64,000 nucleotides of DNA from positions 447,710 through 511,709 of the forward strand of contig NW_022985451.1 of NCBI RefSeq assembly GCF_010093595.1. The letters are read 5' to 3'. The translations under genes and the position numbers were made by a program. The notes under the pieces were generated by a model that saw only the letters and a list, made by a program, of their open reading frames with translations, made no database searches and was not told where the DNA came from. Every line of letters starts with the position of its first letter. Within the stretch, counting starts at the first letter, position 1. Below are positions 52,745-64,000 of this stretch, in pieces. The DNA comes from Mytilinidion resinicola (Eukaryota; Ascomycota; Dothideomycetes; Mytilinidiales; Mytilinidiaceae).

Positions 52745-53927
52745 CTAACTTAATCGTATATTCCCGGACGAAAGATTTCCCGTACTCCGAAGGTCCCGAT
52801 TTGGCTCCTGAGCATGCTCAATGAAAGACCTCAGATTTCTGAGGTTCTTGATGCTAGATCGATCGGAATATGTGCATAGAGAGTCTATCCATATGTGATC
52901 GAGCCCTAATCTTCGTGTTATTTTAATAGCGTCCTGGAAGATAGCCGGAAGTATGTCCACTGGTATTGCCTTCATGAACGCATCTAGATCCTTTGAAGTG
53001 AGCTTTACGACATCATGAGACCCCCAGCTATGTGACAACGTGGAGTATCGCGGCCTTTTTTGATATTTCGAAGTCAGTATCAATCGCGGCGATTCGCCAG
53101 CTATTGAGACCAGTCTGGAAGGCAATGCGCCGTCATCGTTGCTTGTACATAGTTCATGGCCTTCAGAGCAAGTTGACAACCACTTGTTCGCGGTGTCAAG
53201 TACATCAGGCAGCTCGTCATAGCAATCAGCTGAAATTGTCAGCAATGAAAGAGTGCTATACTGGTGAAACATGACATACCCGATACTGGAAGGAAAGACG
53301 ACTCGAATTTTATTCCCTAGCGATGCCGGAATTACAAGAAGTGCAGACCTTGCCCGGTAAATTGAGCCACAAGAGCTGTATTGGATTCGTCCCCCAGTTT
53401 TGGACGGACGAAGATGACACTGGGTTGTCATTGAGATCGTATAAACGGGCTTCAATCTTGCAAAAGGTGTCAAGTAGGTTACTGTCTTTAAGTTGCTGCA
53501 GTAGGAATGTGCAGAACTTGCATCCAGCGCGTGTCGAGGCTTCCAATTCATAAGTGCTCCATGAACGCGCGACACCGTGCTCCCAGCCTTCCGCGTCTGG
53601 GTCAGGCTTCGAGCTGTATTCTCTAGTCGATGAACCACCTAACGTTGGCCAGTCGTTGAACAGATCTTCACATTTGGCGCAGAACCCTTTCGTGATAGGG
53701 CCTTTGGGTGCTGAGTCCCGTATTTGTTGTTCAACAAAGTCCGCATCCAGGTCGTCGGAATTGACAGCCTGGATGATATCGGAGTCTTCGGTGAGATCAT
53801 TGCCATCCGCCGTGGTATATTCTTTGAACCATTCCGTGAAGTCCTTCTCTTTTGAGCCGACCAGTTGCGCGACGGGCGGAGGGCTGTCAGTTTCGACTTC
53901 ATAAAGGGGAAAGCTCGTGATCGCCAC
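52745..53927 (-). pseudogene. HET-domain (heterokaryon incompatibility) gene, frameshifted and truncated
   Basis: The first exon starts MAITSFPLYEVETD (53927) and encodes an acidic N-terminal region and a Cys-containing block (GFCAKCEDLFNDW, AGCKFCTFLLQQL). At about 53313 one base is missing, giving a TAA; the next frame continues IKFESSFLPVS and joins over a 50-bp intron (53279-53230) into DCYDELPDVL. The HET core follows: YSTLSHSWG, then DAIKITRRLGLDHIWIDSLC. It stops matching the family right after SLC, where CIIQD would be expected, and ends in unrelated residues at 52745. HET proteins trigger non-self cell death on hyphal fusion. This copy looks dead, next to transposons and an NLR relic. 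Confidence 0.8.
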
Positions 53928-54339
53928 TCATTTTGATCGGCCCTGGGTTTCAAGGCTTCCGATTCCCGGACGAGTTAATGCTTTGGTTCTGGAACTTTTG
54001 CTTTTTAGGCAATGATCTCGAGTTATTGTGGACGCAAGAGTGCAAACGCTGAAGCCGAGTAAGCCTCCCGGGGTACATCATAGGCGCTCGGACAATCCTC
54101 CTTCCGACAGACACCAGCTTTACTAACATATATCATTTTCTCAGATAGTTACAAGCGGCCATTGGGGGGCTTTTCAAGATTCATACTCTTCTAGCTGTAG
54201 TGTTTACAGATGAGAATGTTCGAAGTGAAGGTTGTTGTTCATGATCACGTGCCGGACGCCGGAGAAACCATATTCCATCTCCATCTCCAAAAGTCCTCAA
54301 CAGCATCCATCACATCAACCCATCCAATCTACCCAAACA
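53928..54339. other. Intergenic region between divergent genes
   Basis: About 410 bp between the starts of the HET relic and the mL54 gene. No other gene is seen. Confidence 0.5.
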
Positions 54340-55168
54340 ATGATTTGCCAACGGTGCCTACGGGCCTCTTCTCGCCTACGGCCTCCCCATCGCTCTTCGA
54401 ATATTGCTCCCTCAACCAGTGCTCTTAATCCCGCGCCGCTGCTCCGCATACCTCACCACCCCTTCTCCACCACCAGCCCACAGCAAACACAACCTACACA
54501 ACCCCAATCCGCCCCTCCACCGGCCGCGACCTCTTCCTCTGCTGCTCAACCCTTCACCACACCCCTAACGCCCTCCCCAGCCGCCGAAGGCACACCCACC
54601 AAGCCCGCGCCCGCCGCATCCGTCGTCACGCTTTCCTCCGTGCCAGCAGGAACGCCGCTCAAAGGCCTAAACTTCCTAAAAAACGCGCAGGATCCCGTGG
54701 CACTAGAGGATTCCGAGTATCCAAGCTGGTTATGGGATATTCTGAAGAAGCAGGAAACGAAAGGGGATGGGGTCGGCGAGGGAGATCTGTTCTGTATGCT
54801 TAACCCTCACTTGACTATCTTAATTCCACGATTAGTACAACGTTCCCTTTAGAATTGGGAGTAGAATATATTTGCTTGGACGAGATGAGAACTGGGGAAG
54901 TATGAATGCTAATTATATGCGAATAGCTAAATCAAAGAAACAACGTCGACTCGCCGCAAAGCGCATGCGCAAGCAGGAACTCCGCGACCCGGACGCGCTG
55001 GCGCCTAAGATCCCGATCTACGAGCAGTCGATTGATTTGCCGGCTGGCAACGGTACGGTGCAGGGAGCGGTGCAGGCCGCGGCTGCGCGCAAGGAGTTGC
55101 AGAAGGCGATGCGCGTGAAGCGACGTGGTACCATTAAGGAGGGCAATTTCTTGAAGACGATGGGCTAG
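54340..55168 (+). CDS. mrpl37: Mitochondrial large-subunit ribosomal protein mL54 (yeast Mrpl37)
   Basis: Two exons (54340-54793, 54927-55168), 133-bp intron, 231 residues. The start [18 protein letters not shown] is an Arg-rich mitochondrial presequence. A long Pro/Ala/Ser/Thr linker follows, then the conserved mL54 core [29 protein letters not shown] near 110-140, and after the splice [20 protein letters not shown]. The C-terminal Arg-Lys-rich tail ([20 protein letters not shown]) fits rRNA contact. It is a structural part of the mitochondrial large ribosomal subunit. An upstream in-frame extension to 54232 has no ATG of its own and was rejected. Confidence 0.92.
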
Positions 55169-56334
55169 AGAAGATACCTTTGTTGGGGCTGTGGGTTGGA
55201 CGAATGTATAAAAGCTGTGTATATGGATACTGCTCTTAGCTGAGCAAGAGTTGGAGTATGTGAAGCATGGGAGCTGAAGTGTGTCATATGCGAGAAATGT
55301 ACTATACTGTTCGCCAAAGCACACCCGCATGTACGCCTCCTCGTGTCAAAACTTGCGTCAGATCGACCGGAACAAAGTACGAAGGGTGCCTCCCCACAAT
55401 GCCATGTGCTCGTCTTCTTTTCTTACTCGGAAAGCCCTTCGAAGCACTTCTGGCTGGGTATGCCTGTCTCGTTCTCAACCTCCTCAGGTCCAATCTCGCG
55501 TCTTTTACTTTTCCATACTTCCTCGGACTCGGTTGCCAGTCTCTTTTAGCATCTCAAATCCGCGACACCCCAGATCAAGTTAGCGATATAGGTCAAATTA
55601 CAGTACATCAAGATGCATAAAGCGGAGCCACTCCGTGCGATTTCCACTCTCTTTTGCCATGTCATTGTCCAGAGCTTACTTCCGGCCCTCGTCCTGGCTG
55701 CTTGCCAAGAGTTGCCAGAGGAGAATTTTCGCAATTTCATTCTGCCGCCGCCGAGAAGGCAGATTTCCACGATATCGAGCCGCCCGCACCCTTTCGACGA
55801 ATAGCTCCACAACCACACCCCGGATCACGAATTTGACACCGGGACGTGAATCGCACGGTCTGATAGTATTTTTAAAGAACTTTTGAAGGGACGGGCACCT
55901 CGGATCGTTGACATAGAGGCGGGTGTGCAGGACTCAACACTTATTGAGCTCCTCACGGCTGCCAAGAGTTGCCAGAAGAAGACGTTCGCAACTTTGTTCT
56001 GCCGCCGCCGAGAAGGTAGGTTCCCGCCGTTTCGAGCCTCTCTCCACACGCAGAGGAGTCATATCACACATGAACAGCCAGAAGCAGGTGTGTACCAAGA
56101 ACCAACACCCTCTCCAGGCGTCAGCATCACGTATTAAACGGCCACCAGCCCAACTATCTCACGCTATCCACAGGATAAGGGTAACGATATGTAGGTCCTC
56201 CACTCCCAGGCCCACCGTTATCTACCATCCTCCTTTCCCGTCCTCAATTATCATAAACGCCGCATCGCATAGGTATCTCATCGTTTCTTCGACACATCTA
56301 CACGCAAGTATCAACAACCCATCGTTGGTTATGT
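55169..56334. other. Convergent intergenic region with a local duplication
   Basis: 1.17 kb between the 3' ends of mL54 and the PX gene. It holds the pair of related 95-bp blocks listed separately. Overlapping frames here are not supported by any family. Confidence 0.5.
55697..56052. repeat. Pair of diverged about 95-bp direct repeats
   Basis: Blocks at about 55697-55795 and 55953-56052 share CCAAGAGTTGCCAGA, TTCTGCCGCCGCCGAGAAGG and other words in the same order, offset about 257 bp, with roughly 75-80% identity by eye. In one frame both encode similar text (KSCQ..., FCRRREGRFP). Confidence 0.6.
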
Positions 56335-59300
56335 CTACTCTGCCAACACCGATCTCAGCATGGCTAGGAAGCTCGGGTGCATCTTGTCGAGCTCGACGAT
56401 CGGCGGCTTCTTCGGCTCGCCCGCCGTTCTCCGGAGCCGCTCTTGCGCGCGCGCTCGTCGCTTGCGTTCAGCCGCGATGGGGTTGGCGATTTCCTCGTCG
56501 TCCATGTCGTCTTCGCTGTCGCTCTCGTAGAAGTCGTCTTCTTCATCGAGTTCGAGGTCTTGGAGGTCGAGCTGAAGGGTTGGGTTAGTATCTGCTCTGC
56601 TCCTCAATGGTTGAGAAGCGGGAAGTCACCTCGTTAAGACCAAAATCACTGCTCTTGAACCCAGCAATCCCACCCATCATACCATCCGTTTCATCGCCTC
56701 CGCTAGAAGCCATTTTCTGCCTCGTCTTGTCCTGATGCCACTTCTTGCGCGCCGTTTGCCATCGGATCAAGGAGTTGATCTCACGGACTGCTAGTTGCTT
56801 GTCGATGAGTCCTGAATCCGTGGCACCCTGGAATAGCGCGTTCATATCCAGCTTTCCCCCGCCCCCAGGTCCTTTGCGGAGGAACTCGAGGATTCCCTCC
56901 AACCAGCCCATGAGCTGGTCAAAGAGCCCATTATCGTGAATGTGAACCTCGTGTACGAATTTGTAGAAGTCATTCTCGTGGCGTGCGCAAAGGTCGATGA
57001 ACGATTGCACGGTTTGATTGGGGTCTGCTGAGACGTCTTGACGTTGGGCGGCTTCGATGGTTTTGATGGTGTCGTCGACGAACATGGCAAAGTCTGTGAT
57101 GCTGTTGTAAACATTCGCAGATTTGTAGACGCGGACGAGGGGTTCGTAGAAGATCGAGAACAGGTCGCGGAATAGGTGTAGGGTTGTCGGCTGTTGAGCA
57201 TTAGTGAATGTGCCATCTTTGTAGCGGGAAAGGAGTATTTTACCTCTTCGATAATCTGCATCATCATCAACTTATCGCGCTGCCTCATACACAGCTTGAG
57301 AAGCTGTTTCAAATGTGCAAACAGCTCCGCTCCGCTTCGCATCTCCTCGTCAACAAACTTGTCCGCGCTGTTGCTGATGGTGCTAAGCACACTAAAGCTA
57401 CTCGACTTTCGGCTCATCGAACGGCTGCGAGTGTTTTCTACTGCGCTGTTCCACGCGACGTAAGCGTTGAAGACTTTGGTTATTTGCTCCGCTGTGAGCT
57501 CTGGCGAGATGTGCTCGGAGCGAAGAATAGTCACAACAACATCGACGCCTTCCTCTTGCGCCTCAAGCCTGATCGCCTCTTTGATATCCTCATTCGCCTG
57601 GGTGAAAGCTTTGATCTTTTCGACGAGCACAGGATCCTGAATCTTGGTCGAGGCGAGGGTATCGATAGATTTTTGAACAGATCTTACTCCATCGTTGATG
57701 GCCATTCCAAACATGCGCTGCATGAGGGAACGAGCGCCTAAGGGTTGCGCTAGGAAAAGATCTAGAACTCCATTCATGACGGCCGCTGGGTTGGCTATTC
57801 GAATGACGTTTTTCAAAAGTGTATATGGTACGAGAGAGTGAATCCTCTTCGCTTGAGCAAAGAGCTCTGGCGAGTTGTCCTCGGCAAGGAAAAGATGATA
57901 CAGAGTGGCAGCGACTCTGAAATTATATCAGTATTGGTGTCTGCCATGAAATTAGAAGACCTACTCTATTCGAAGCCATTCGGCAAACTTCTGATACTCA
58001 GGTTTGAGTCCTGCTATCGTGTTTTTCTCGCGGATTTCCCGGAACAAGTGTGACAAACCATCTATACCAAATTAGTGTACGCTCGATTGATTTGAAGGTC
58101 ACCACACTCACTGCGTTCTACAATGTCTCGCCGGAACTTCTCCATATGAACATCTAGCTCCGCTGCTCGCTTTCTAGCAATCTCGTAGAACTGCCTCTGT
58201 TCTTCCATGCGCTTCTCATCCATCTCCTTCCGCCTCTCGATATCCTCCAGTTCTTCCTCGTTGAGTTCGATCGGATTTCCGGTCAAGAACTCTACCATTG
58301 CGCTAGACTGAGAGATGATTTCGTTTTGCAGAAAGGTGCGTAAGAAAGCTCGGAGAGACACTCGTTGCTCTTCTCGGTACAGAACTCGTGGCTCTTTGAA
58401 AGCAACATTATCAACAGATCTTCGTGGGGATTTGCCGCTTCTCAAAGAGGAAGTGGATGCGTTCCGACGGTGGTTACTAAATATGTAGCTTCGTAAGCCA
58501 CCGCCATTGTTTCCTGTATCATAAGGTTCTGGGGCTTCTTGCGTTGATCCTGAGGAAATGGAGTCTGCATCATCATCTGCGTCTGATCGCAACAACGAGT
58601 TCTTCTTGTTCTTCCTTGGGAGAGGAGACAAGACCTTTCCAGGTAGCTCTAGTCGTATTCGTTTGTGGACTTGTACGAAATCAGCATAACGGCGACCAAC
58701 ATAGATCTCTGGTTGCCCGGCTTTTTTGACTCGTAGGAGGTATTCCTGCCATTGAATTAGCGATTTCCGACTCCAATGCGTCCACAAGATTGGTAGACCT
58801 GTCGTTACTTACTGCATGTGTATGGTATCGAAGGTGCTTTTTGACAGACATGGTTCGCACTCCTGCTACGTTGACGTCCCAGCCATTTATTTCATGGCCG
58901 CTAGGAACATTGACGACAAGGCCATTCTCACTGGCGCCTCGCTCCACAACCTCAAGCTCCGAAAACCGGATACGCTCCTCATATCCTGAGGCTGTGGGTA
59001 TGCCAGACACCATCATCAGTTCCACCAGCTTCTCAGCCTTCCCGGCCAGCTTTTTCCGCTTTGTTTCCTCTAACCGATCTTCCGAAGACGAGATGTGCTT
59101 GTTCGCAAATGATTCTAGGAACTAGAACATTGCAATAGCTCCGTTAGTAGCCATTCTTGTGCTTTGTCCAGTCGCATAACCTACAACTTGCAGCTTGTCC
59201 TGCCAAAATTCCTTCTCCTTGGCCTTGTTGAGAAACGGAAAGTTTCGAACATGGTGCACGAAGATATAGCGGAGGATAGGCAGTTCGGAATCTTCTGGGG

Positions 59301-59702
59301 GGACCTCTCCGGCGTCTGAGCGGAACGGGGCGCCAAATCGCTGGAGCGCGGTGGGTGAGTTGAGCTCTGAAATCTCGTAGTTTGTTTGTTTTGAAAGTAA
59401 CTGTCGCTTTAGATCTACGAATCATGGTTACTATTTGTTTTCCTGCAAGTCGGTTACTGCGACTCACAATGTTCCTGCTTCCCGGTAAGAATGGAACCCT
59501 CCGGCGGCACAGTGTTTGTAGATAGCTTCGAGAAATTCGAGGTGCCTGCTCTGGCTGGTACCGGCCTTTTGACTTTCGATGGGTCTGGCGTCCCGGAACT
59601 CTGAAGGGGCGGGACGGTATCCATTGTGGTTGGCTCAACTGCGCCGTTTAGCTTGAGGGCCGGAGTTTGACGCTGCGGGGAGGTGTGGTCGATGGCCACC
59701 AT
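56335..59702 (-). CDS. PX-domain protein with DUF3818 (Lec1-like lipid-binding protein)
   Basis: Eight exons (59702-59468, 59414-59185, 59121-58813, 58745-58112, 58061-57965, 57916-57244, 57190-56630, 56571-56335), introns of 48-67 bp, 991 residues. Order: a Pro-rich start; the PX-associated N-terminal region (KRQLLS..LPILRYIFVHHVRNFPFLNK) near 80-150; a PX domain split by an intron (HAEYLLRVKKAG, EIYVGRRYADFVQVHKRIRLELPGK) near 255-310; a Ser-rich insert; coiled coil (RKEMDEKRMEEQRQFYEIARKRA); then the long DUF3818 helical region (LKPEYQKFAEW, VAATLYHLFLAEDN, RDLFSIFYEPLVRVY). It ends in an acidic, then basic tail. This is the architecture of yeast YPR097W (Lec1), linked to sterol and lipid-droplet homeostasis. 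The PX domain should bind phosphoinositides. Confidence 0.93.
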
Positions 59703-61003
59703 GCTGTATCTTCGCGGCGCTGTGCAGGTTGGCCGGGACGGCGATGGAGGCGTAGATAGGGTCTAGGGGAAGCGTGAGGTATCGACGCGTGTCAATGGCG
59801 AGTAGCAGCGAAGGCGTTGCTCGTCTATCCCCCTGAGCAGCCGAGAGGTAGTGAAATAGGCCAGGAAGCAGTGCGAATGGTGGGACGAACCCGAAGCGGC
59901 AGAAGGTCAAGTCAGCCGCACAAAGCCTGAGTGTCGCGGCCGGGATGTGAGTAAGAGGGCAGCTGCAGCCGTCAGCTTTTGGGGGTGTGGAGGGGACCGT
60001 AGAGAGGCCATGTGCACCTGGGCAGATGGTCGACTTCTTGAAGATTGAGGCTGTGCCAAGGCCTGCTCCGTCACCGGGGAATGGCGCAGCTGGATCGCGG
60101 ATGACGCTCGGGCTGCTCTAGGGCTGAGGTTGTCAATAATGTGACAAAGCGCGTCCCAGCACAAAAGAAGGAAGCCGCCCTGAATATCCACTGCAATCCT
60201 CACGGCAAATACGGCATGGCCAGGGTTCAAAAGGACGGTGCTGCCGTCAGAGGGCTCACCGGCGCCGCCGCAACGGGGGCTCTCAACTGGGAAGTGATGC
60301 GAAGTTGCATCTTGGAATCAGCCCCGCAGCAAAGCTTGGCCTATACCCCACCATGGACCTATGGACTACTATTCTAGGCTGCCCAGACAAGCTTGGCTGA
60401 AGTTGAATACAAGGGGCAATTCAAAGCTGTCTGGGGTGGCCCTGAGAGCTATCAGACTTGCCAGAATGGTGGCTTTACAGTTCGAGGACCTCAAGCGGTG
60501 CCAGGCAAGTGTGCACAGTCCTAGGTGTCTCTTAGCATAGGCAATGTGGAATAACTTCCCTGCAATAAGGCTGGGCGAATACGCCCGACGTTCATAATCA
60601 GTCAAGCCGCACATCATAGAAGAAGAGCATGTGTCAATTTTCTCAATTCCCTCAATTCCCTACGGTTTTATCTAGCTGCCCGAGAAGCAAATGCCCGAGG
60701 AGCAAATAGTTGTCCGCAAACGGAGAACCAGAAAGGGAAGAAAGCATACGAAAGGCCGAAGATGGCACGATGGCCTCTCAGCATTCCGAAGCTCAAAATT
60801 GGATAAACCCAGCCCCCAAATATTCTTACAAAGTGCAAGCCAGATATGAGCAAGCTCATTCCAAACTCTCATCATATGCAACCCAACACGACATGGCCCA
60901 CGCGCCTGGAAAAGACCGCCTGGAAAGGACAGCATCACGCAAACCAGCTATCCTGAAAGTGCATCGAAGACAGCCAGAACATGTCAAGCCTGTGTACACA
61001 GAG
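59703..61003. other. Intergenic, no gene seen
   Basis: 1.3 kb between the start of the PX gene and the stop of Ars2, both on the minus strand. Frames here and one overlapping Ars2 on the plus strand lack family support and look like chance or shadow. Confidence 0.5.
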
Positions 61004-63885
61004 CTAGTAGTTGAGCTCAGCGCTGCTTCCACCAACAGCATCGAGGTCCTCATAGCTCCGCAACTTACGCTCCGGGATCACATCGCGCGATTGGAACGTG
61101 CCAGGACCACCTTCCAGATTCCGGCCGCTGCTAGGACGACCCCCGCTTCCTCGCGGAGGCGTCAAACGACCAGAGTTCCAGCGCTGATTACGGCCGTCTC
61201 GCTGCTGTCGCTCGTATGGGCCCGGCGCCCGATTGTTGAATCTATTGCCGCCGTTTCGTCGAGGTCCTGACTGGTGTCGATCGTCATCCCCCATGCCGTT
61301 CCAGCTGCTCATGTTCATGCCTCCAGGGTTCATGAATCCTTGTATGCCCATGGAGCCTGGGAAGCCGTTGCCAACGCCACCCGGGATGAAGGGCATGGTG
61401 GAGAGGTTGAATCCGCGCGGCGTGCCGGCAGTGAGATGATTGTTCATGGGGAAATGTCCGTTGCTGTTGGCATCACTACGCGAAGGTGCGATGTGCGCAG
61501 GGTCCAACACGTAGACATTCACCAAGTTCACCTAGCACCTATTAGTTAGTACTTCTGAGCATAACGAATCCAAAATGTTTGCTTACATCTTGCTGCATCT
61601 TTTCGAACCACTCTGGGTGGCGCTTCTCAACATGCTTTCGCCAGAAAGCCCTGCCTTTGAAGAGCTTCGTGCATTCTGGCACCTTGCAGCGCCATTTGGA
61701 CTCGTCTTCTTGCCTCACGTGCTTGGTGAGCTCGTCCTCGACGGCCTCTTCCAGTGGCTTACCACCCAGCTTCTTGATATCCACGCTATCTGGCTCGAGG
61801 ATTTGGAGCAGCTTGTCTTCGTATGTCTTGACCCAATTGTAAGCTCGCTGGAGCTGCTGTTGAGTCTTGACACCAAGCTGGGGGGTCTTCTTCTGCTCAA
61901 CTGGCGACAAGGCCATTTCGGCGTCTGCGCTTGACTCCTGCTTCTTGTACGGAAACGGGACACCCTCTGCTGTAGCCTTTGCAGTTGCTTTCGCCGCGGT
62001 GGTCAGACTGGACCGAGGTCGACGAAGATGGCCTCCAGGACATTTGCGAGTAAGCTCGTGAACAGAGTCACTCTCGAAGACGCAAAAGAAACAGAAGTTG
62101 AACACGCGACGAAGATATTCAATCAGAAGATCAAGCTTCTTCTTCTTGGCAAGCAGCTCCTCGTCGTCGACCTCGTCTTCATAAGCTCCTTCTTCATCTT
62201 CGTCATCCATGGTGGCATCCTCTCCTTCCTCCAATTCTTCCTCCACCTTCACTTTCTTGGCAGGGGCATTGACCGGAGGTTGTAGCCAGCCCTTAGTACG
62301 AAGCTCATCCACACGTTGTTCGATCTTGCCGACGCCATCGTATTCAGGTCCAAGTTCGGCATCCATCTTAGCAACCAATCGCTCGGCTAACTGTAGATCT
62401 CGCTCTATTCTCTCGGGTGCAGAGAAGAGGTCCCAAAGAGCCTTCTTTCGCGGGACCTGGGGTGGTTCGTGAATTCCGACATGGCAGGTAAAGTTCCCAC
62501 GCTCTTCATCCATGATGGTCTTGCCGTTGATTGCAGCGAGCGCCTTACTAGCAGTGCCCACGGGTGCGGAGGACTCCGACTCAAGCTTGATACCATTGTC
62601 TTCGAGTTCTTCAGCGTCGCGGCCATCGCCCCGGTCCTCTTCCATTGGCTCATCCTCTTCAGGATTCAAGATTACCCAACCAATTCGATGGCATTTCTTG
62701 AGGGGATTAGGGTCGCTCAGACTGAGCCACTTGAAACCACCTGGACCTTCATCGAGGTGCTCTTTGCAGAAGGCCTCCATCTTGTCGCGACTAACTGAAG
62801 GAGATATGGTCTTTATGAGAAGCGTTGGCTGGTTGAGGGCGTTTTCGTCGCGAAGATCGCCACCTCTTGAGGGCAGGAGATCTCCAACACCGAGGACCTC
62901 ATTAGCCGCAGTGGTCTCACCCTCCTCTTTCTCGACAAGACCGCCGGCGCCGTTGCTCTCGTTCTTGTAGATTCCCTCAAGAGTGAATTCGTCGAAAACA
63001 CCCGAATCCAAATCCACTTCCCATTGCGCATATGCGGCTTGACGAAATTCTGCCAGCTTTGCGCGGAATTTGGCCTTGCACTCAGGGTCGTAGCGTTCCC
63101 TGAACCACTCCTCATTCTTGTGGAGACGAACAAAAGTGCGGGCCATCTGAATTTGCAGCTGTTCCTTGTACTCGTCGTACGCGATCTGGATCTGCTCCCG
63201 CTCCTTCCCTCGCTCCTCCCGAGCCTCTTTTTCACCCTTCAACACGGGCTTTCTGCCACCATTCTTCGCGCGCTCTTTCTCCTCCTTCATGAGCTGTTCC
63301 ATGCGCCACCACTCCGCGAAGTAATTGAATCCAACTTGGAACTCGAGGGTCATCGGGTTCGGGACGGGGTTCGTCGTGAGCGTAGGCGTGAACGGTGACT
63401 CTTGGCCGGGGACGTATCTGTCGATTGTCGGCGGGACGGCGTGGGGCGATGAGCGGCGTCGACGAGGATGGTGTTCGCGCTCGTCGCGACCTCCTCCAGG
63501 GTAATAGTCATCCCGATCTCGTGAAGGCTGGTATCGGTCGATTGGTTGCGGAGATCTTGATCGTCCACGGCTGCCGCGAGGTCGGCGATCATTGCCTGCT
63601 GAAGAAGATAAGAGTGAGTACGAGTCTGAAAGAAGAGGGGACGAGTTGAGTCTGAAATGATGGAAACGAGTGGGATCGGATGTGGAGTAGGGAGGGTCAC
63701 GTTCATGGATACTGGAGAGTAGGACGACGTGTAGGCGAGCATGATAACGAGTATCGAGAATGTCTTTTCTTACCAGGCGAACGGCGGCGGTACGAGTCGA
63801 CACCGGCTTCACGGTTGCTAAAGATGGATTGAATCAGCAGGATACGTTGTCCTGACTTTCAAACGACATACGGGTATGAATCCAT
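61004..63885 (-). CDS. Ars2/Serrate zinc-finger RNA-processing factor
   Basis: Four exons (63885-63872, 63817-63774, 63595-61587, 61531-61004), introns of 54, 178 and 55 bp, 864 residues. The first exon is 14 bp (MDSYP). Then an Arg/Ser/Asp-rich N-terminus; the helical Serrate core (MTLEFQVGFNYFAEWWRMEQLMKEEKERA; RTFVRLHKNEEWFRERYDP) near 100-220; an RRM-like middle (IKTISPSVSRDKMEAFCKEHL); an acidic stretch; LLIEYLRRVFNFCFFCVFE and RKCPGGHLRRP; and the C2H2 finger WRCKVPECTKLFKG..FWRKHVEKRH near 665. A Gly/Arg/Asn-rich tail follows. Ars2 binds the nuclear cap-binding complex and directs transcripts to processing or decay; Pir2 is the fission-yeast counterpart. The third exon has a tandem CAGCAG acceptor, so one residue may be optional. 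Confidence 0.95.
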
Positions 63886-64000
63886 GGCTGGCTTTCGCTG
63901 CTCAAAGAGAGGCAGGGCTCTTTAACATGCGCCGAAGAATGATCGTGCTATCGATGGAGGTAGATGCTGAACCTGTGTCGGATTGCTGATTAGCACGAGA
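63886..64000 (-). promoter_or_regulatory. Ars2 5' leader/promoter edge
   Basis: 115 bp upstream of the start codon to the window edge. No motif can be singled out. Confidence 0.3.

Noticed and set aside
60710..61270. 186-codon frame on the plus strand opposite the Ars2 3' end
   Set aside because: It starts at a non-ATG codon and its second half is antisense to the well-supported Ars2 last exon; composition is shadow-like.

Overview
This is nuclear DNA of a filamentous ascomycete (Pezizomycotina). Coding regions are broken by many short introns (mostly 46-130 bp, GT..AG with lariat-like CTGAC/CTAAC motifs), genes lie on both strands at fungal spacing, and the housekeeping genes are typical fungal orthologues. 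A leotiomycete or a related class would fit, but I cannot fix the species. Exon coordinates given here were derived by hand from splice signals, reading phase and protein-family continuity.

Left part (1-29 kb): mostly housekeeping genes. They are a partial C2H2 zinc-finger gene, a small cysteine-rich unknown, a DSBA-like thioredoxin-fold protein, the ER-Golgi cargo protein Erv46, a SulP sulfate permease, the mitotic-exit GAP component Bub2, a broken SnoaL-like gene, an alpha/beta hydrolase, the RNA acetyltransferase Kre33/NAT10, and three fungal proteins of unknown function. Long gene-poor stretches (8.4-10.3, 11.4-14.0, 19.7-22.9 and 23.7-25.8 kb) hold little coding sequence. They do carry a duplicated promoter-like module, an inverted repeat, a 9-bp minisatellite and a Pol III-like fragment.

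Middle part (29.9-50.2 kb): an acyl-CoA catabolic gene cluster. It has an acyl-CoA dehydrogenase pseudogene, a complete acyl-CoA dehydrogenase, an AMP-binding acyl-CoA synthetase with one frameshift, a class III CoA-transferase (SUGCT-like), a fused HMG-CoA lyase/enoyl-CoA hydratase, a zinc alcohol dehydrogenase, a mitochondrial dicarboxylate-type carrier, a second complete acyl-CoA dehydrogenase, an aldehyde dehydrogenase and a metallo-beta-lactamase-fold hydrolase. Three gene pairs are divergent and share short promoters. All six promoter regions of the cluster contain CCTCGG, the core motif reported for the FarA/FarB/Ctf1 fatty-acid regulators. The order lactonase, alcohol dehydrogenase, aldehyde dehydrogenase, CoA-transferase, hydratase/lyase is compatible with mitochondrial breakdown of a branched C6-type acid (HMG/3-methylglutaconate/mevalonate-like) to acetyl-CoA and acetoacetate. 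The substrate is inference. Three solo LTRs with target-site duplications lie inside the cluster.

Right edge of the cluster (50.2-54 kb): a repeat-rich, decaying island. It has a 133-bp MITE, an interstitial telomere tract, a relic of WD40 repeats of the kind found in NACHT/NLR proteins, a TA-flanked element with 142-bp terminal inverted repeats that was itself hit by a 410-bp solo LTR, and a frameshifted, truncated HET-domain gene.

Far right (54-64 kb): housekeeping genes again. These are mitochondrial ribosomal protein mL54, a PX/DUF3818 lipid-binding protein (Lec1-like), and the Ars2/Serrate RNA-processing factor, whose first exon ends 115 bp from the window edge.
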